A stretch of DNA of 64,000 bases from COMBO-56-21 sp038852315 (GTDB lineage Archaea; Thermoplasmatota; Thermoplasmata; UBA10834): the NCBI GenBank assembly GCA_038852315.1, contig JAWCKF010000007.1, forward strand, positions 1-64,000, given 5' to 3'. Position numbers and translations under genes: made by a program. Under the pieces are notes generated by a model. That model did no database searches, was not told the DNA's origin, and worked only from the letters and a program-made list of their open reading frames with translations. Positions 1 to 8,869 of the stretch are shown here, one piece after another (within the stretch, counting starts at the first letter, position 1; every line of letters starts with the position of its first letter).

Positions 1-1192
1 TTATCTGAGTGATATCTTGCGTGACCTCGAGGCATCCCAGATATTCGCCTTTGGGAGACCTCACTGGAAAATATCGTATGTGGACCATGCGACCGGACAG
101 GTTGATCCAGAACTCGGCGACATCGCGCTTGCCCTGTTTGAAGTCGTTGAGGATCTGCTCCACCCTGTCCACGCTCTTCTGGGGATGGCACTGCTGCACC
201 TTGCGTCCCAGAACCGCCGTTGTTCTGACGAATATCCTGTCCTTGTTGTCACTGAAGTACCTCACGGTGTCATCCTTCCCTACGAAGGAGATGTCCACGG
301 GCAGCGTGTTCAGGATCGCGTTGAGCTCCTCCACGGTCAGTTTGCCTGTCCGGAATGCAACCACCTCCTCGGACACGGTGGCGGCAGGAGCCGGTTCCGT
401 CACTCCTCTCGCCCTCGCCACGACCCTCGGCGGCGTGAAACAGCAGTAGCCTATCTCGTCGAACTCCCTCGTGACCGCTTCCCACTCGTCCTTCGAGAAG
501 AGCTTGAGGGCCATGGGGAACAGCACGTTGTTCTCCTTCCCGAAGTGACTCGAGAGCATCGACGCAAGTTGCTCAGCTACTGGCTGAAGACGCTTCGCCC
601 ATTCAGTGACGGAAGCCCCGCTTCTGTCATCGACCAGAGAGTAAAGCGACTTTTTGAGACGGCGTATCTCATCATGCTCCATCCACATGATCTTGGGGGG
701 TTCGGTCACGCCGTGCTTCTCGATGTAAGGGAAGAGCACGTTCTCCTCCCTGAGGTAGTGCTTCTCGGAATCCTTGAAGTGCTTGATGATGTGTTCTACA
801 TGCTCTGTCTGGGCTCCCATGAGCCCGGCCTGATCTGGTCTGCTGAGTCCCGCGAGCACCTTGACAAGGCTCTGAGCATTCTCTAGCAACACCCTGTGCT
901 CTTCCATCAGCGTGCCGACGGGATGGTCGACGGGTGCAAGGCGCCCCTCACCCTCTAAGGCCTCCTTGAACACGAGAAGATGGACGTCGCAGAGCCTTCG
1001 TATCTCCTCGCGGGACATGCCCTCCTTGATAAGCTCCTCCTCCAACCTAGCCACGTCCTCTGCATCGATGCCCCTTATCAAGTCCTTGAACCTCTCCTTC
1101 ACAGCCTCAGGATCGGCACCTTCGTGGAGTTTCTTGATCATCTCCTTGAGCTTGCGCCTCCTCTCTTCCTGACTCATCTCACCCGCGGGCAT
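1..1192 (-). CDS. DUF438 / hemerythrin HHE / PAS-like protein, C-terminus cut by window edge
   Basis: An open frame runs on the minus strand from ATG 1192 off the window edge with no stop, so the C-terminus is missing. The first ~100 residues are helical and charged and match the DUF438 N-terminal domain. A hemerythrin-like HHE region follows (residues ~105-240), with spaced His/Glu motifs such as LMEEHR, HVEHIIKHF, EENVLFPYIEKH and HFGKENNVLFP. After that comes a PAS-like segment (VDISFVGKDDTVRYFS ... GCLEVTQDI). Hemerythrin domains bind a di-iron centre that senses O2 or NO; here a redox or gas-sensing role is inferred. AAGGGG lies 6 nt before ATG 1192 and supports that start; ATG 1177 is an alternative. 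Confidence 0.85.
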   Translation of the reverse strand, partial: MPAGEMSQEERRRKLKEMIKKLHEGADPEAVKERFKDLIRGIDAEDVARLEEELIKEGMSREEIRRLCDVHLLVFKEALEGEGRLAPVDHPVGTLMEEHRVLLENAQSLVKVLAGLSRPDQAGLMGAQTEHVEHIIKHFKDSEKHYLREENVLFPYIEKHGVTEPPKIMWMEHDEIRRLKKSLYSLVDDRSGASVTEWAKRLQPVAEQLASMLSSHFGKENNVLFPMALKLFSKDEWEAVTREFDEIGYCCFTPPRVVARARGVTEPAPAATVSEEVVAFRTGKLTVEELNAILNTLPVDISFVGKDDTVRYFSDNKDRIFVRTTAVLGRKVQQCHPQKSVDRVEQILNDFKQGKRDVAEFWINLSGRMVHIRYFPVRSPKGEYLGCLEVTQDITQI

Positions 1193-1331
1193 GCTACCCC
1201 TTAACGGCGCAATACCGCCGCACATAAGGCCTTTTCGGATGACAAGTTCGGTTAGAGGCGATAGGCGCTGGGAACCGGCAAGGATGTTTGTTAGCTCCAG
1301 GCCGAACTGATGATGCCCACCACAGTCTGCA

Positions 1332-1712
1332 TCACAGCACGAATGAGCCAACGAGGTACGGGCCCAGAAGAGTTGTGGCCAGGACAAGAATCCATATCCG
1401 CCCTTTCAGAATGTTGTAGTCCTCGAGCAGGACCTGCCATGACCTCTTGGCCACCAGACGCCCGAACCCGAACTCGAAAGCTAATGTGAGCACGAGCCAG
1501 ATGGCGCCCATCGAAAACAGGTCTCCAGCCGAGGGGCACAAGTCCGTGTTCGCGAGGAAGATGTAAGTTGCGAGCAGGATCAGCGACGAGATGGTGATCG
1601 AGCTTATCGCGCGGCCCCAGAGTTCGCCGAGACTCGGAACGAGTACGCTTTGTCGGAACAGACCGTTTAGGACTGCGATGACAGCGAACATGGACCAAAC
1701 GGCGAGGGACAA
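1332..1712 (-). CDS. Small hypothetical integral membrane protein
   Basis: A 126-residue hydrophobic protein with about four predicted membrane segments, ending in a hydrophobic tail (GPYLVGSFVL). No family is recognised. It starts at TTG 1712, 24 nt after the stop of the preceding membrane protein gene and in the same frame. No ATG or GTG start is available in this frame near that stop. The two genes are the same size and probably form an operon. Function unknown; transport or membrane sensing is only a guess. Confidence 0.6.
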   Translation of the reverse strand: MSLAVWSMFAVIAVLNGLFRQSVLVPSLGELWGRAISSITISSLILLATYIFLANTDLCPSAGDLFSMGAIWLVLTLAFEFGFGRLVAKRSWQVLLEDYNILKGRIWILVLATTLLGPYLVGSFVL

Positions 1713-1736
1713 AGCAACATAGCAGCGTTCAGTCGG

Positions 1737-2111
1737 TCATCTCCCTCCAATGAACTGCTTTCTGGTCGCAACGAGATACGCTGAGATTATCGCCGCTGGC
1801 AAGATGCCCATCGCCGCCGAGGACTGCACGGTGGCGAAAGCCCACAGATCGAACCCTATGGTGTAGACGCTCACGGCTAGTGTGCCCCAAAAACCCCACG
1901 GTCGACACTTGTACATGCCCGGCAGCATCACCAGCCCCGAGATTCCTATTGCCAAGAAGCTGTACACGACGAGAGCTTCGACTGCCGCCGACTGCTCCGA
2001 TTCGAACTCCATGTCTCCGCTCAAGCTCGCGTAGAAGACAGCCAGACGGGCTGCATAGTAGACAGCCGCAAACAGCGTGACGAGGGTCAGAACGATCTTC
2101 TTGCGTTCCAC
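1737..2111 (-). CDS. Small hypothetical integral membrane protein
   Basis: About 124 residues with four hydrophobic stretches (VLTLVTLFAAVYYAARLAVF, LVVYSFLAIGISGLVMLPG, WGTLAVSVYTIGFDLWAF, GILPAAIISAYLV) and a basic C-terminus. GTG 2111 is preferred because GGAAGGAGG ends 6 nt before it; TTG 2117 directly abuts this Shine-Dalgarno and cannot use it. It precedes the similarly sized membrane protein at 1332-1712 on the same strand. No known family is recognised. Confidence 0.65.
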   Translation of the reverse strand: MERKKIVLTLVTLFAAVYYAARLAVFYASLSGDMEFESEQSAAVEALVVYSFLAIGISGLVMLPGMYKCRPWGFWGTLAVSVYTIGFDLWAFATVQSSAAMGILPAAIISAYLVATRKQFIGGR

Positions 2112-2258
2112 AGGCAACCTCCTTCCGCTCGTCCCCGTCCACTGATTCTTTTCATATAAACATTGTCAAGAACACGCGCTGAATCACGTGTTTGCCTTTC
2201 ATCTGCGCGATACCCGGACCCGAGCTCTGCCAGAGGTTTGCAGTGATGCTCAGGTCTC

Positions 2259-2774
2259 TCATTTCTGAGGAACAGACCCGAAAGTCCTGGCTATCGTCTC
2301 CTTCGCGAAGATGCGGGCCTTCTCAATACGAGCCTCGTCAGGCTGGCCTCTGCTGTTGTCTCTTTTGGCGTCGCTCCTCAGCCTCTTGCTCGGAGAGATC
2401 CTCATGATGAACTTGACGCCCTTTGCCAGCTCTCCCTGGCAGTCGAAGAAGCCGACCAGCTCAGCGCCCGCAGCCGCACGCCTGAACTTCTCCATCCATT
2501 CCTGGACCTCTGGCTCCTGCTCAGGGGCGGCATGGGTGACGAACAGAGCGACCTTCCTTCCATCCCTGCAAAGCTTTCTCAGATATCCCTCTGCCTTCTT
2601 GTCTGGGCCGTAGCCGTGTGTGGGGAAGCCGAGGAAGGAGATGTCATATCCGCTGAGATCTTCTACCTCCGCTATTGGTTTAATGTCCTTGTCACAGGGT
2701 ATCTCACCGTATATCGCCTCGGCAATCCTCTTGGTGTTGCCGGTCGACGACATGTAGGCAACAAGAGCCTTCAT
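2259..2774 (-). CDS. Flavodoxin family protein
   Basis: A 171-residue protein with an N-terminal beta strand and the FMN phosphate-binding loop of flavodoxins (MKALVAYMSSTGNTKRIAEA). Further flavodoxin-fold landmarks follow: GYDISFLGFPTHGYGPDKK and KVALFVTHAAPEQEP. Flavodoxins carry one or two electrons on FMN between redox enzymes in the cytoplasm. The basic C-terminal ~45 residues (KRLRSDAKRDNSRG) extend beyond the core. It lies between membrane protein genes and the heliorhodopsin gene on the same strand, with ~200-nt gaps, so it probably has its own promoter. The electron partner is unknown. Confidence 0.85.
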   Translation of the reverse strand: MKALVAYMSSTGNTKRIAEAIYGEIPCDKDIKPIAEVEDLSGYDISFLGFPTHGYGPDKKAEGYLRKLCRDGRKVALFVTHAAPEQEPEVQEWMEKFRRAAAGAELVGFFDCQGELAKGVKFIMRISPSKRLRSDAKRDNSRGQPDEARIEKARIFAKETIARTFGSVPQK

Positions 2775-2977
2775 CCTGAAAACCTCTGTCGGGCGATGCG
2801 CTACTCAGATATAAGTGAACGTGGTGGCCTCAGCGGAGCTCAATGGTGACCCTCACTGGAAGGTGTTCGCTCTGATCTGCCACCATGATGGTTGTTCAAC
2901 TCAGAGTCTCTAGGTAGCCATCTTCGGCCCGGGGCGACCCACGCTGATCTGGGCGCTGAAAGGGTCTTTCGGAAACC

Positions 2978-3748
2978 TCAGAACCTGTACGTTCCGCCGA
3001 ATACCAGCCATGCAAGGGTCGACTTCGCTGTCAAGCTTAGGATTATGTACACCCTCTCGCCGAACAGGTAGTCTGCCCACCTTCCCTTGGCCCTGTACTG
3101 CAGCACCATGTTGATCGCGAAGACGTTGAAGAACGCCGCCGTGATCGGGAATATGAAGTACACGAAGGTCGGCACGGACTCTGCGCTCTGCAACACAGCC
3201 CCGAAGAAGTAGATGCCGATCACAATCCAGGGCACGATGCCCGCGAAGCAGCCGAATATGTAGGCGGTCCAGTCGGTCTTCTTCGTGGTCTGGTTGTGCA
3301 ACTCCATCATCCATCCGAAGAGGTTCATGGTCGCATTCAGTGCAAATATGAGCATCAGCGTCGACAACTCGAACATCCCGACCTGCATAGCTATCAGGAC
3401 TATCATTATGGACGAGCTGACGGCGTACTCCGCCCACCTGGCCGGGTTTATGTGCTGCTTGAGATGCTCAACATACCATCTGTACCCGAAAGTAGAGAGC
3501 GAAAAGTGCGCTATGGCAGAGACGAAAAGAAACGAGGCGACGAGCGGCCCCAGCGATATCGTGGCGATCTGGTCTTTGGCGAACTGCGGTAGTCCGCCCT
3601 CGAATCCCGTTATGAAATCGGTGTACACCGGCGCCTTGCCAGGCGGACTGAGCCAGAGCATGAGGCCGCCCTGAATCAGGTGCAGGAATCCCATTGCCAG
3701 GTTGAAGTTCTTCAGTTTCTTGAACTTGAGTTCTTCTCCAGAAGACAT
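2978..3748 (-). CDS. Heliorhodopsin
   Basis: A 256-residue seven-helix membrane protein with hallmark heliorhodopsin motifs: ARWAEYAVSSS in helix C (counterion Glu108), a helix-G segment SLTAKSTLAWLVFGG (retinal Schiff-base Lys242), His23 in FLHLIQG and His81 in AIAHFSLS. Glu108 and both histidines sit at or within one position of those in the Thermoplasmatales HeR whose structure is known. Heliorhodopsins bind retinal, have an inverted topology (N-terminus inside), slow photocycles and no pumping; signalling or enzyme-regulating roles are proposed. ATG 3748 has a good Shine-Dalgarno (AGGAGGAGCGGCG). No retinal-forming dioxygenase is in the window. Neighbours are a flavodoxin and a haem-binding SOUL protein. 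Confidence 0.95.
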   Translation of the reverse strand: MSSGEELKFKKLKNFNLAMGFLHLIQGGLMLWLSPPGKAPVYTDFITGFEGGLPQFAKDQIATISLGPLVASFLFVSAIAHFSLSTFGYRWYVEHLKQHINPARWAEYAVSSSIMIVLIAMQVGMFELSTLMLIFALNATMNLFGWMMELHNQTTKKTDWTAYIFGCFAGIVPWIVIGIYFFGAVLQSAESVPTFVYFIFPITAAFFNVFAINMVLQYRAKGRWADYLFGERVYIILSLTAKSTLAWLVFGGTYRF

Positions 3749-3829
3749 CGCCGCTCCTCCTGAGGACGGGAGGGGATTTCTCTTAGGGGCTTATTAATGA
3801 ATCCCCGAAAGGCTCTCGCAGTCCAAAGG

Positions 3830-4393
3830 CTACGGATTCACCTCTACGGCCACCTCGTTCCTTCTGAACAAACCAGGTACGAACGGCGGGTTGTATCTCA
3901 TCAGAAATGGTTTGCTCACAGGCCTAAGGCCGTGTGTGCGCAAGAATGCTTGTAGTTCTGCAGTCTTTCTAGAAACAGTCTTGCCAGTGGCGCGGCCACG
4001 AAATCTGACCACTGCAAGCCGCCTCTCAGGGAAGGCTTCTATCCTGATTCGCTCGTCCAAGGGATCGGGGACGGTCTCAGCGTCGAATGAAGAGGGCAGG
4101 ACGAACGAGAACGATTCGTCCGTTGATATCACCGGAGAGGTCATCGCGATCCTCTGCGAGGATATCACAGGTACTGTCATCGGCACCTTACGCCTCGATC
4201 TGTTGTGGCCCTGTATGTACTCGAACAGTACGCCGAACGCCTCGTTGTCTGAAAGACCATAGACAGTTGCAGCCAAGATTCTCGGATAAGCCCTGACCTC
4301 GATGTTGCCATCGACTTCGATAACGCTGTATTCGATGCTCTGCGTCACAGTTCGGCAAGGTGCCGCATGAGGCAAAAAGCTCGCGCCTAACAT
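3830..4393 (-). CDS. SOUL family haem-binding protein
   Basis: The conserved SOUL/HBP fold starts at IEYSVIEVDGNIEVRAYP and continues through MTVPVISS, IAMTSPVIS, FVLPSSFDAETVPDP and RLAVVRFRGRATG to PFLMRYNPPFVPGLFRRNEV, all family landmarks. SOUL proteins bind haem or other tetrapyrroles. The frame is open upstream to 4579, but those residues do not resemble the family; ATG 4393 or GTG 4348 are the likely starts, with ~187 or ~172 residues. It is divergent from the arrestin-like gene at 4603. A haem or chromophore-related role beside the heliorhodopsin is inference from position only. Confidence 0.85.
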   Translation of the reverse strand: MLGASFLPHAAPCRTVTQSIEYSVIEVDGNIEVRAYPRILAATVYGLSDNEAFGVLFEYIQGHNRSRRKVPMTVPVISSQRIAMTSPVISTDESFSFVLPSSFDAETVPDPLDERIRIEAFPERRLAVVRFRGRATGKTVSRKTAELQAFLRTHGLRPVSKPFLMRYNPPFVPGLFRRNEVAVEVNP

Positions 4394-4602
4394 CGACGGC
4401 GCAAGGGCCCGGGTGCAGGGGGCCTCCGAAAATCGGGTTCTACATGGAAAGAGATGTGGGTGGTCGCGTATCGGGTTCTCTGATGAAGCTCCGAATCTTG
4501 ACCCCCAGAGCTCTACCAGTTCGCTGATTATCAGACTGGATAACGATGCGCATACCAATAAGTATGACCGTAAGTCCATAGAGCACCTCAGCGGTGTTCA
4601 TT

Positions 4603-5046
4603 ATGGGATTCTTGGACAAGGTGAAGTCTGCGGCGTCTGCAGTGACAGGAGGCGCAGCCAAAGTGAGCATAGAGTTCCCACATCAGCCGACCAGGTCAGG
4701 TGACTCCATGCAGGTGAAGGTAACAGTGATGTCCACGGGAAAGGAGGTCAAGTCAGGCGGCGTCTTCGTTGACATCGAGGCGCGAGAGACGGGGCAGGTA
4801 AAGTGCTCCAAGTGCCAGCAGATGGTGCCGATCAACGTCCAGACTGTGAGGCAGTCTATCCCTATAGGGCCTGCGTTCGTCCTGCAGCCAGGTGAGACGA
4901 AGGTCTTCGAAGCCACGATACAGATCCCGCCCGGTCAGCCCACCTACAACGGCAACGTGCGCCACGAATGGAAGATCAGGGGCAGGCTGGATGCGTTCGG
5001 GAACGACCCGGACTCCGGGTTCCAGCTGCTGGAGATCACGAGATAG
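4603..5046 (+). CDS. Arrestin-like beta-sandwich protein with CxxC motif
   Basis: A 147-residue, probably cytosolic protein. An N-terminal amphipathic helix (MGFLDKVKSAASAV) precedes a beta-rich domain with an arrestin-like ending: PGETKVFEATIQIP, PTYNGNVRHEWKIRGRLD and GNDPDSGF. A CSKC pair (residues ~65-68) may bind metal. Arrestin-fold proteins of prokaryotes include Spo0M-like scaffolds, but no specific role can be assigned. GTG 4594 is an alternative start. It diverges from the SOUL gene. Confidence 0.6.
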   Translation: MGFLDKVKSAASAVTGGAAKVSIEFPHQPTRSGDSMQVKVTVMSTGKEVKSGGVFVDIEARETGQVKCSKCQQMVPINVQTVRQSIPIGPAFVLQPGETKVFEATIQIPPGQPTYNGNVRHEWKIRGRLDAFGNDPDSGFQLLEITR

Positions 5047-5288
5047 TCTATCACAATCTCTGAAAAACCACTTCCCAACATCTATCCTACAGCCAGTACC
5101 AGAGGTTCAGGTCTACGAAGTGTCGGTTGCACTTGACCTGTGAACTTCTCATCTGCGTTCAGCAACGGTTTTCAGACCGGTGGAAACCACTGTTCGAAGC
5201 TCAACGAGCGAGAGGCTTCGCTAAGGCGTCAAGAAGCAGAGTAGTTAAGCGCGGTCCTCGCATTACCTGCGCGAACTCGATGCGGTCC

Positions 5289-7910
5289 ATGATGGTCAAG
5301 CTAGAAAGCGCGGACGGTTTGGGAGTAGATCAGGTTGGCGGGAAAGCAGCGAACCTCGCAATTCTCTCGAAGGCCGGCATGAAGGTCCCGGGAGGAATCG
5401 TCGTAGTGACAGGTGCCTATGACGCATACTTGGAAAGGCTTGGCCTCAAAGAGAAGATATCCGATAGTCTCTCAAAGCTCGCCAGGCTCGATGGAGGAGG
5501 CCTTAGTGCCTGCTCCTCCGAGATCAGGGAATGGTTCGAGGCGGAACCCACGGACCCGGAGCTGTCTGAGAGCATCATCCAGGAGCTACGCAGGTGCAAT
5601 CCAGAGACTCTCTGGGCGGTGAGGTCCTCGGCCGTGTCCGAGGATCTGCCTAAGGCATCGTTCGCCGGCCAGCAGGACTCCTATCTTTGCATACCAGCCG
5701 ACGAAGTCCCAACCTATGTGAGAAAGTGCTGGGCATCCTACTGGAACGAGAGGGCTATCGCATACAGATGTGATGCCGACATCGACCACTTCTCCGGCGG
5801 CATCGCCGTCGTTGTGCAGGAGATGGTGCCTTCTGACTGCGCGGGCATCATGTTCACTGCCGACCCCGTTAGTGGGACGGAGGGGCGGATCATCATCGAA
5901 TCTACGTGGGGCCTGGGCGAGAGCATAGCATCAGGAATGGTCACACCGGACAGGTTCATAGTCGACAGGAAAGCTCTGGAGATCGTTGATAGGGCCTTAT
6001 CCTCGAAGACGAGAGCGGTCTATCTGCAGAACGGCCGGAAGAGCGTTGTTGAGCTGGATGCGGCGAAGGGGTTGTCACCGTCGCTTGACGATGAGCAGCT
6101 GAGGCGCGTCGCCCAGGCTGGTCTTCGCATAGAACGGCTTTTCGGAAGGCCCCAGGACATAGAGTGGGCGATAGCTGACGGGGTCTTGTACATACTGCAG
6201 TCCCGCCCGATAACCGTCCAGGTACGAACCGACGGGGCACTGTGGACGAGGGCATACGGCGACGAGTACTGGGCAGATGCAACATCACCGCTTTTCTTCT
6301 CGCTGCTGGGCGAGTATCTGACGGAGTACGTCAACCATGAGGGCGCGAGGATAATGGGCTACAGGGAGCTGACCGGGACGGAGCTTCTCAAGCTCCACAA
6401 GTCTCACGTGTACTTCAACACAGAGGTGCTGGAGAAGATCTTCACATACAATCCAAGGTTCTCGAGGACAAAGGAGCTGTTGAGCTACTTCCCCGAGCGG
6501 GATCAGGTTAGGATAGCGACGGCCCCGACGAAGATCTTCGGCAGGATGATTGCGGAACTCAGGGTGGCGCTGCTGGATCCCGACGGAATGATCTTCCGGA
6601 CCGACAAGGCTTACAAGGCCTGGGCCGAGCGGTTCCTCTGCTTCCTGGAGGACTTCGATTCCCTGGACTTGAGGAAGGCGTCGGACCAGCAGTTGCGAGA
6701 TGTCTTCATCCAGCTGGAGAGGGCATACCTCAAGCACTACAGGCTGATCAGGTATGGGATGGTGACGCACAGCATCGGCACGAACCTCATCCTGAGGAAG
6801 TGGCTCACTGACTGGTTGGGAGACGCCTCCGGGACACTGTATTCCAAGCTCGTCTCCGGCCTGCCTGAAAACAAGACGGTTGAGACGAACGCGGCAATCG
6901 CACGGCTCGCTGATGCCGCAAGGGATAACCAGGTGGTCAAGACCGCGCTCCTGTCAATGCCCGCAGACGACTTCCTCGACCGGCTGAACTCGGATGGAGA
7001 CTTCAAGGGATTCGCAGCCGAGTTCAAGCGGTTCCTGGCGCAGTTCGGACACAGGTCGCACACGCGGGAGATCCTCTTCCCCCGATGGGCAGACGAACCC
7101 AGAATGGTCGTGGAGATTCTCAGGACTCTCGTGGCAGGGTCTGATAGACTCAATCTGGGAGCAGTGGAGGAACAAAGAGCCTCAGAGAGGAAGAGGACGG
7201 AAGAAGAGGTAATGCGGAAGATAGGAGGAATGAGGCACGGATTCCTGAGGAAGCTCGTCTTCAGAACAGTCCTACGATACGCGCAGACGTATCTTGCCTT
7301 CAGAGAGAACCAGAGGTTCTATCTCGACCACCAGATCGCCAGGCAGAGGCGCATCTTCATGGAGTACGGCAGGAGGCTGGCTGAGAGAGGCGTCCTGACC
7401 TCGCCGGACGATGTATTCTTCCTCTCCAAGGACGAGATATTCGATGTAATCGGGAACCCTCGCAAAGACATAGCGACGGCGGTGAGAAGGAGGAGAGAGG
7501 AGTTCGAGAGATACAGGAATTACCTCCCGGCGAAGTTCCTGCGCGGGACGGCTGAGTTCGAGGATGAGGCCTTCGCATTGGACGCCAAGCTGACGCTCAC
7601 AGGGACTGCCGCCAGCCCGGGCACCTTCACGGGGTACGCAAGAGTGGTAAGATCCATCGATTACCTAAAGGATGTGAGGCAGGGCGAGGTCCTGGTCGCC
7701 TTGAACACAGACCCTGGATGGACCGCGGTGTTCCCCAAGCTCGGTGGGGTGGTAACGGAGACGGGTGGTATCCTCTCGCACGGAGCGGTGGTTGCAAGGG
7801 AGTACGGGATACCCGCGGTGACTGCCGTGAAGAACGCGACCGGCGTGTTAAAGACAGGACAGCGCATTATCGTCGACGGAAACTCGGGAGTTGTGCGGAT
7901 TGTCCAGTAG
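5289..7910 (+). CDS. PEP-synthase-like phosphotransferase (ATP-grasp / swivelling His domain)
   Basis: About 873 residues. The N-terminal ATP-grasp (PEP/pyruvate-binding) domain shows VGGKAANLAILSKAGMKVPG, WAVRSSAVSEDLPKASFAGQ, ADPVSGTEG, STWGLGESIASG and QDIEWAI...QSRP. A long helical middle region follows. The C-terminal swivelling domain carries the phosphorylated histidine (ETGGILSHGAVVAREYGIPA). The C-terminal TIM barrel of true PEP synthase is absent, so the domain order matches rifampin phosphotransferase-type enzymes, which use ATP to phosphorylate a substrate bound by the middle region. The substrate is unknown. The frame is open upstream to 5127, but family alignment favours ATG 5289 (or 5280). 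It overlaps the next gene by ~20 nt, implying translational coupling. Confidence 0.85.
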   Translation: MMVKLESADGLGVDQVGGKAANLAILSKAGMKVPGGIVVVTGAYDAYLERLGLKEKISDSLSKLARLDGGGLSACSSEIREWFEAEPTDPELSESIIQELRRCNPETLWAVRSSAVSEDLPKASFAGQQDSYLCIPADEVPTYVRKCWASYWNERAIAYRCDADIDHFSGGIAVVVQEMVPSDCAGIMFTADPVSGTEGRIIIESTWGLGESIASGMVTPDRFIVDRKALEIVDRALSSKTRAVYLQNGRKSVVELDAAKGLSPSLDDEQLRRVAQAGLRIERLFGRPQDIEWAIADGVLYILQSRPITVQVRTDGALWTRAYGDEYWADATSPLFFSLLGEYLTEYVNHEGARIMGYRELTGTELLKLHKSHVYFNTEVLEKIFTYNPRFSRTKELLSYFPERDQVRIATAPTKIFGRMIAELRVALLDPDGMIFRTDKAYKAWAERFLCFLEDFDSLDLRKASDQQLRDVFIQLERAYLKHYRLIRYGMVTHSIGTNLILRKWLTDWLGDASGTLYSKLVSGLPENKTVETNAAIARLADAARDNQVVKTALLSMPADDFLDRLNSDGDFKGFAAEFKRFLAQFGHRSHTREILFPRWADEPRMVVEILRTLVAGSDRLNLGAVEEQRASERKRTEEEVMRKIGGMRHGFLRKLVFRTVLRYAQTYLAFRENQRFYLDHQIARQRRIFMEYGRRLAERGVLTSPDDVFFLSKDEIFDVIGNPRKDIATAVRRRREEFERYRNYLPAKFLRGTAEFEDEAFALDAKLTLTGTAASPGTFTGYARVVRSIDYLKDVRQGEVLVALNTDPGWTAVFPKLGGVVTETGGILSHGAVVAREYGIPAVTAVKNATGVLKTGQRIIVDGNSGVVRIVQ

Positions 7911-8832
7911 ACCCAGCGTCCCCACGACAGACTCACTCCATCCCTTCGGGACACACATCGACTGGAACGAGAGCTTCTACTTCAACTTCTACGACAGAGC
8001 TGCAGACATCGCCGGTTTCATGAGGATAGGGTTGAAACCGAACAAGAACGAGAAGAGCATGCTCTGCTTCCTGATGATGCCTGATGGAACCTCGATGGGC
8101 GTCAGGGAAGCGGGGCCAGTCGATACGACAGACCTCCGAATCGGGGGGCTGTCCTTGGTAAGGGTCAAACCGGACAAGGAATGGCTGCTGGAGTGGTCCG
8201 GTCCCATGAAGCACGCTCTCGGAACTCAGACCGTGCGCAGGAACGTTAACTTCAAACTGAGGTACACCGCGCTGAACGAGGTGTTCGACTACAGGCAGTG
8301 CGTGAACGGTACGTCCGAAGAGGTTGCGAGCGTCGCAGCCGCCGAGCACACGGAGCAGTTCGGACGAGTCTCGGGGGAACTCACCATTGACGGGCAGGCA
8401 CTCAAGATAGACGCCCTTGGCGAGAGGGACCATTCTTGGGGAGTGAGGGACTGGGTCGCGCCGTCGATGTGGATATGGCTGTCCTGCCAGTTCTCGGAGA
8501 GGGTGGCCTTCAACATAACCAAGCTCTTCGTGGGCCATGAAGTGGTAGACGCGGGATTCATCCACGTGGACGGGGAGAATCGACCCATAACGAAGGCCGC
8601 CATCGCCACCGTCTACGACGACGGTGGCGGTCCGAAATCCATCGCCATCGTGCTTCAGGAGAGGGGCGGACGGACCCACGAGGTAACCGCGGAGGCCCTG
8701 AGGGAGAAGAAGCTGCCGTTCAGCACGGAGGCCGAGAAGCATCTCTCGATCATGCACGAGGCGCTGGCGCGCTATCGGATGGGGGATATGCTCGGGTACG
8801 GCATAGCCGAGTACCTCGTCCGCGTGAGATGA
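7891..8832 (+). CDS. CrtC/AttH-like lipocalin-fold protein (hydroxyneurosporene-synthase-like)
   Basis: 313 residues, beta-rich. It starts HPFGTHIDWNESFYFNFYD and contains the diagnostic GERDHSWGVRDW motif (residues ~178-189), found in the CrtC/AttH and DUF7064-type lipocalin-like superfamily. Members include carotenoid 1,2-hydratases, but most are uncharacterised. The start codon must be non-ATG (TTG 7891 or 7900), because the first ATG lies inside conserved sequence. The gene overlaps the 3' end of the phosphotransferase gene, so the two products probably act on the same substrate. The specific reaction is not assigned. Confidence 0.65.
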   Translation: MCGLSSRPSVPTTDSLHPFGTHIDWNESFYFNFYDRAADIAGFMRIGLKPNKNEKSMLCFLMMPDGTSMGVREAGPVDTTDLRIGGLSLVRVKPDKEWLLEWSGPMKHALGTQTVRRNVNFKLRYTALNEVFDYRQCVNGTSEEVASVAAAEHTEQFGRVSGELTIDGQALKIDALGERDHSWGVRDWVAPSMWIWLSCQFSERVAFNITKLFVGHEVVDAGFIHVDGENRPITKAAIATVYDDGGGPKSIAIVLQERGGRTHEVTAEALREKKLPFSTEAEKHLSIMHEALARYRMGDMLGYGIAEYLVRVR

Positions 8833-8869
8833 GCCACGGGACGGCGATGGATTTCTACGGACCGAGGAC

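Noticed and set aside
17..886. Long plus-strand open frame over the DUF438 gene
   Set aside because: It is the antisense of the conserved minus-strand DUF438/hemerythrin frame, has no family resemblance and shows the His/Leu-rich, low-complexity composition typical of shadow frames in GC-rich DNA.
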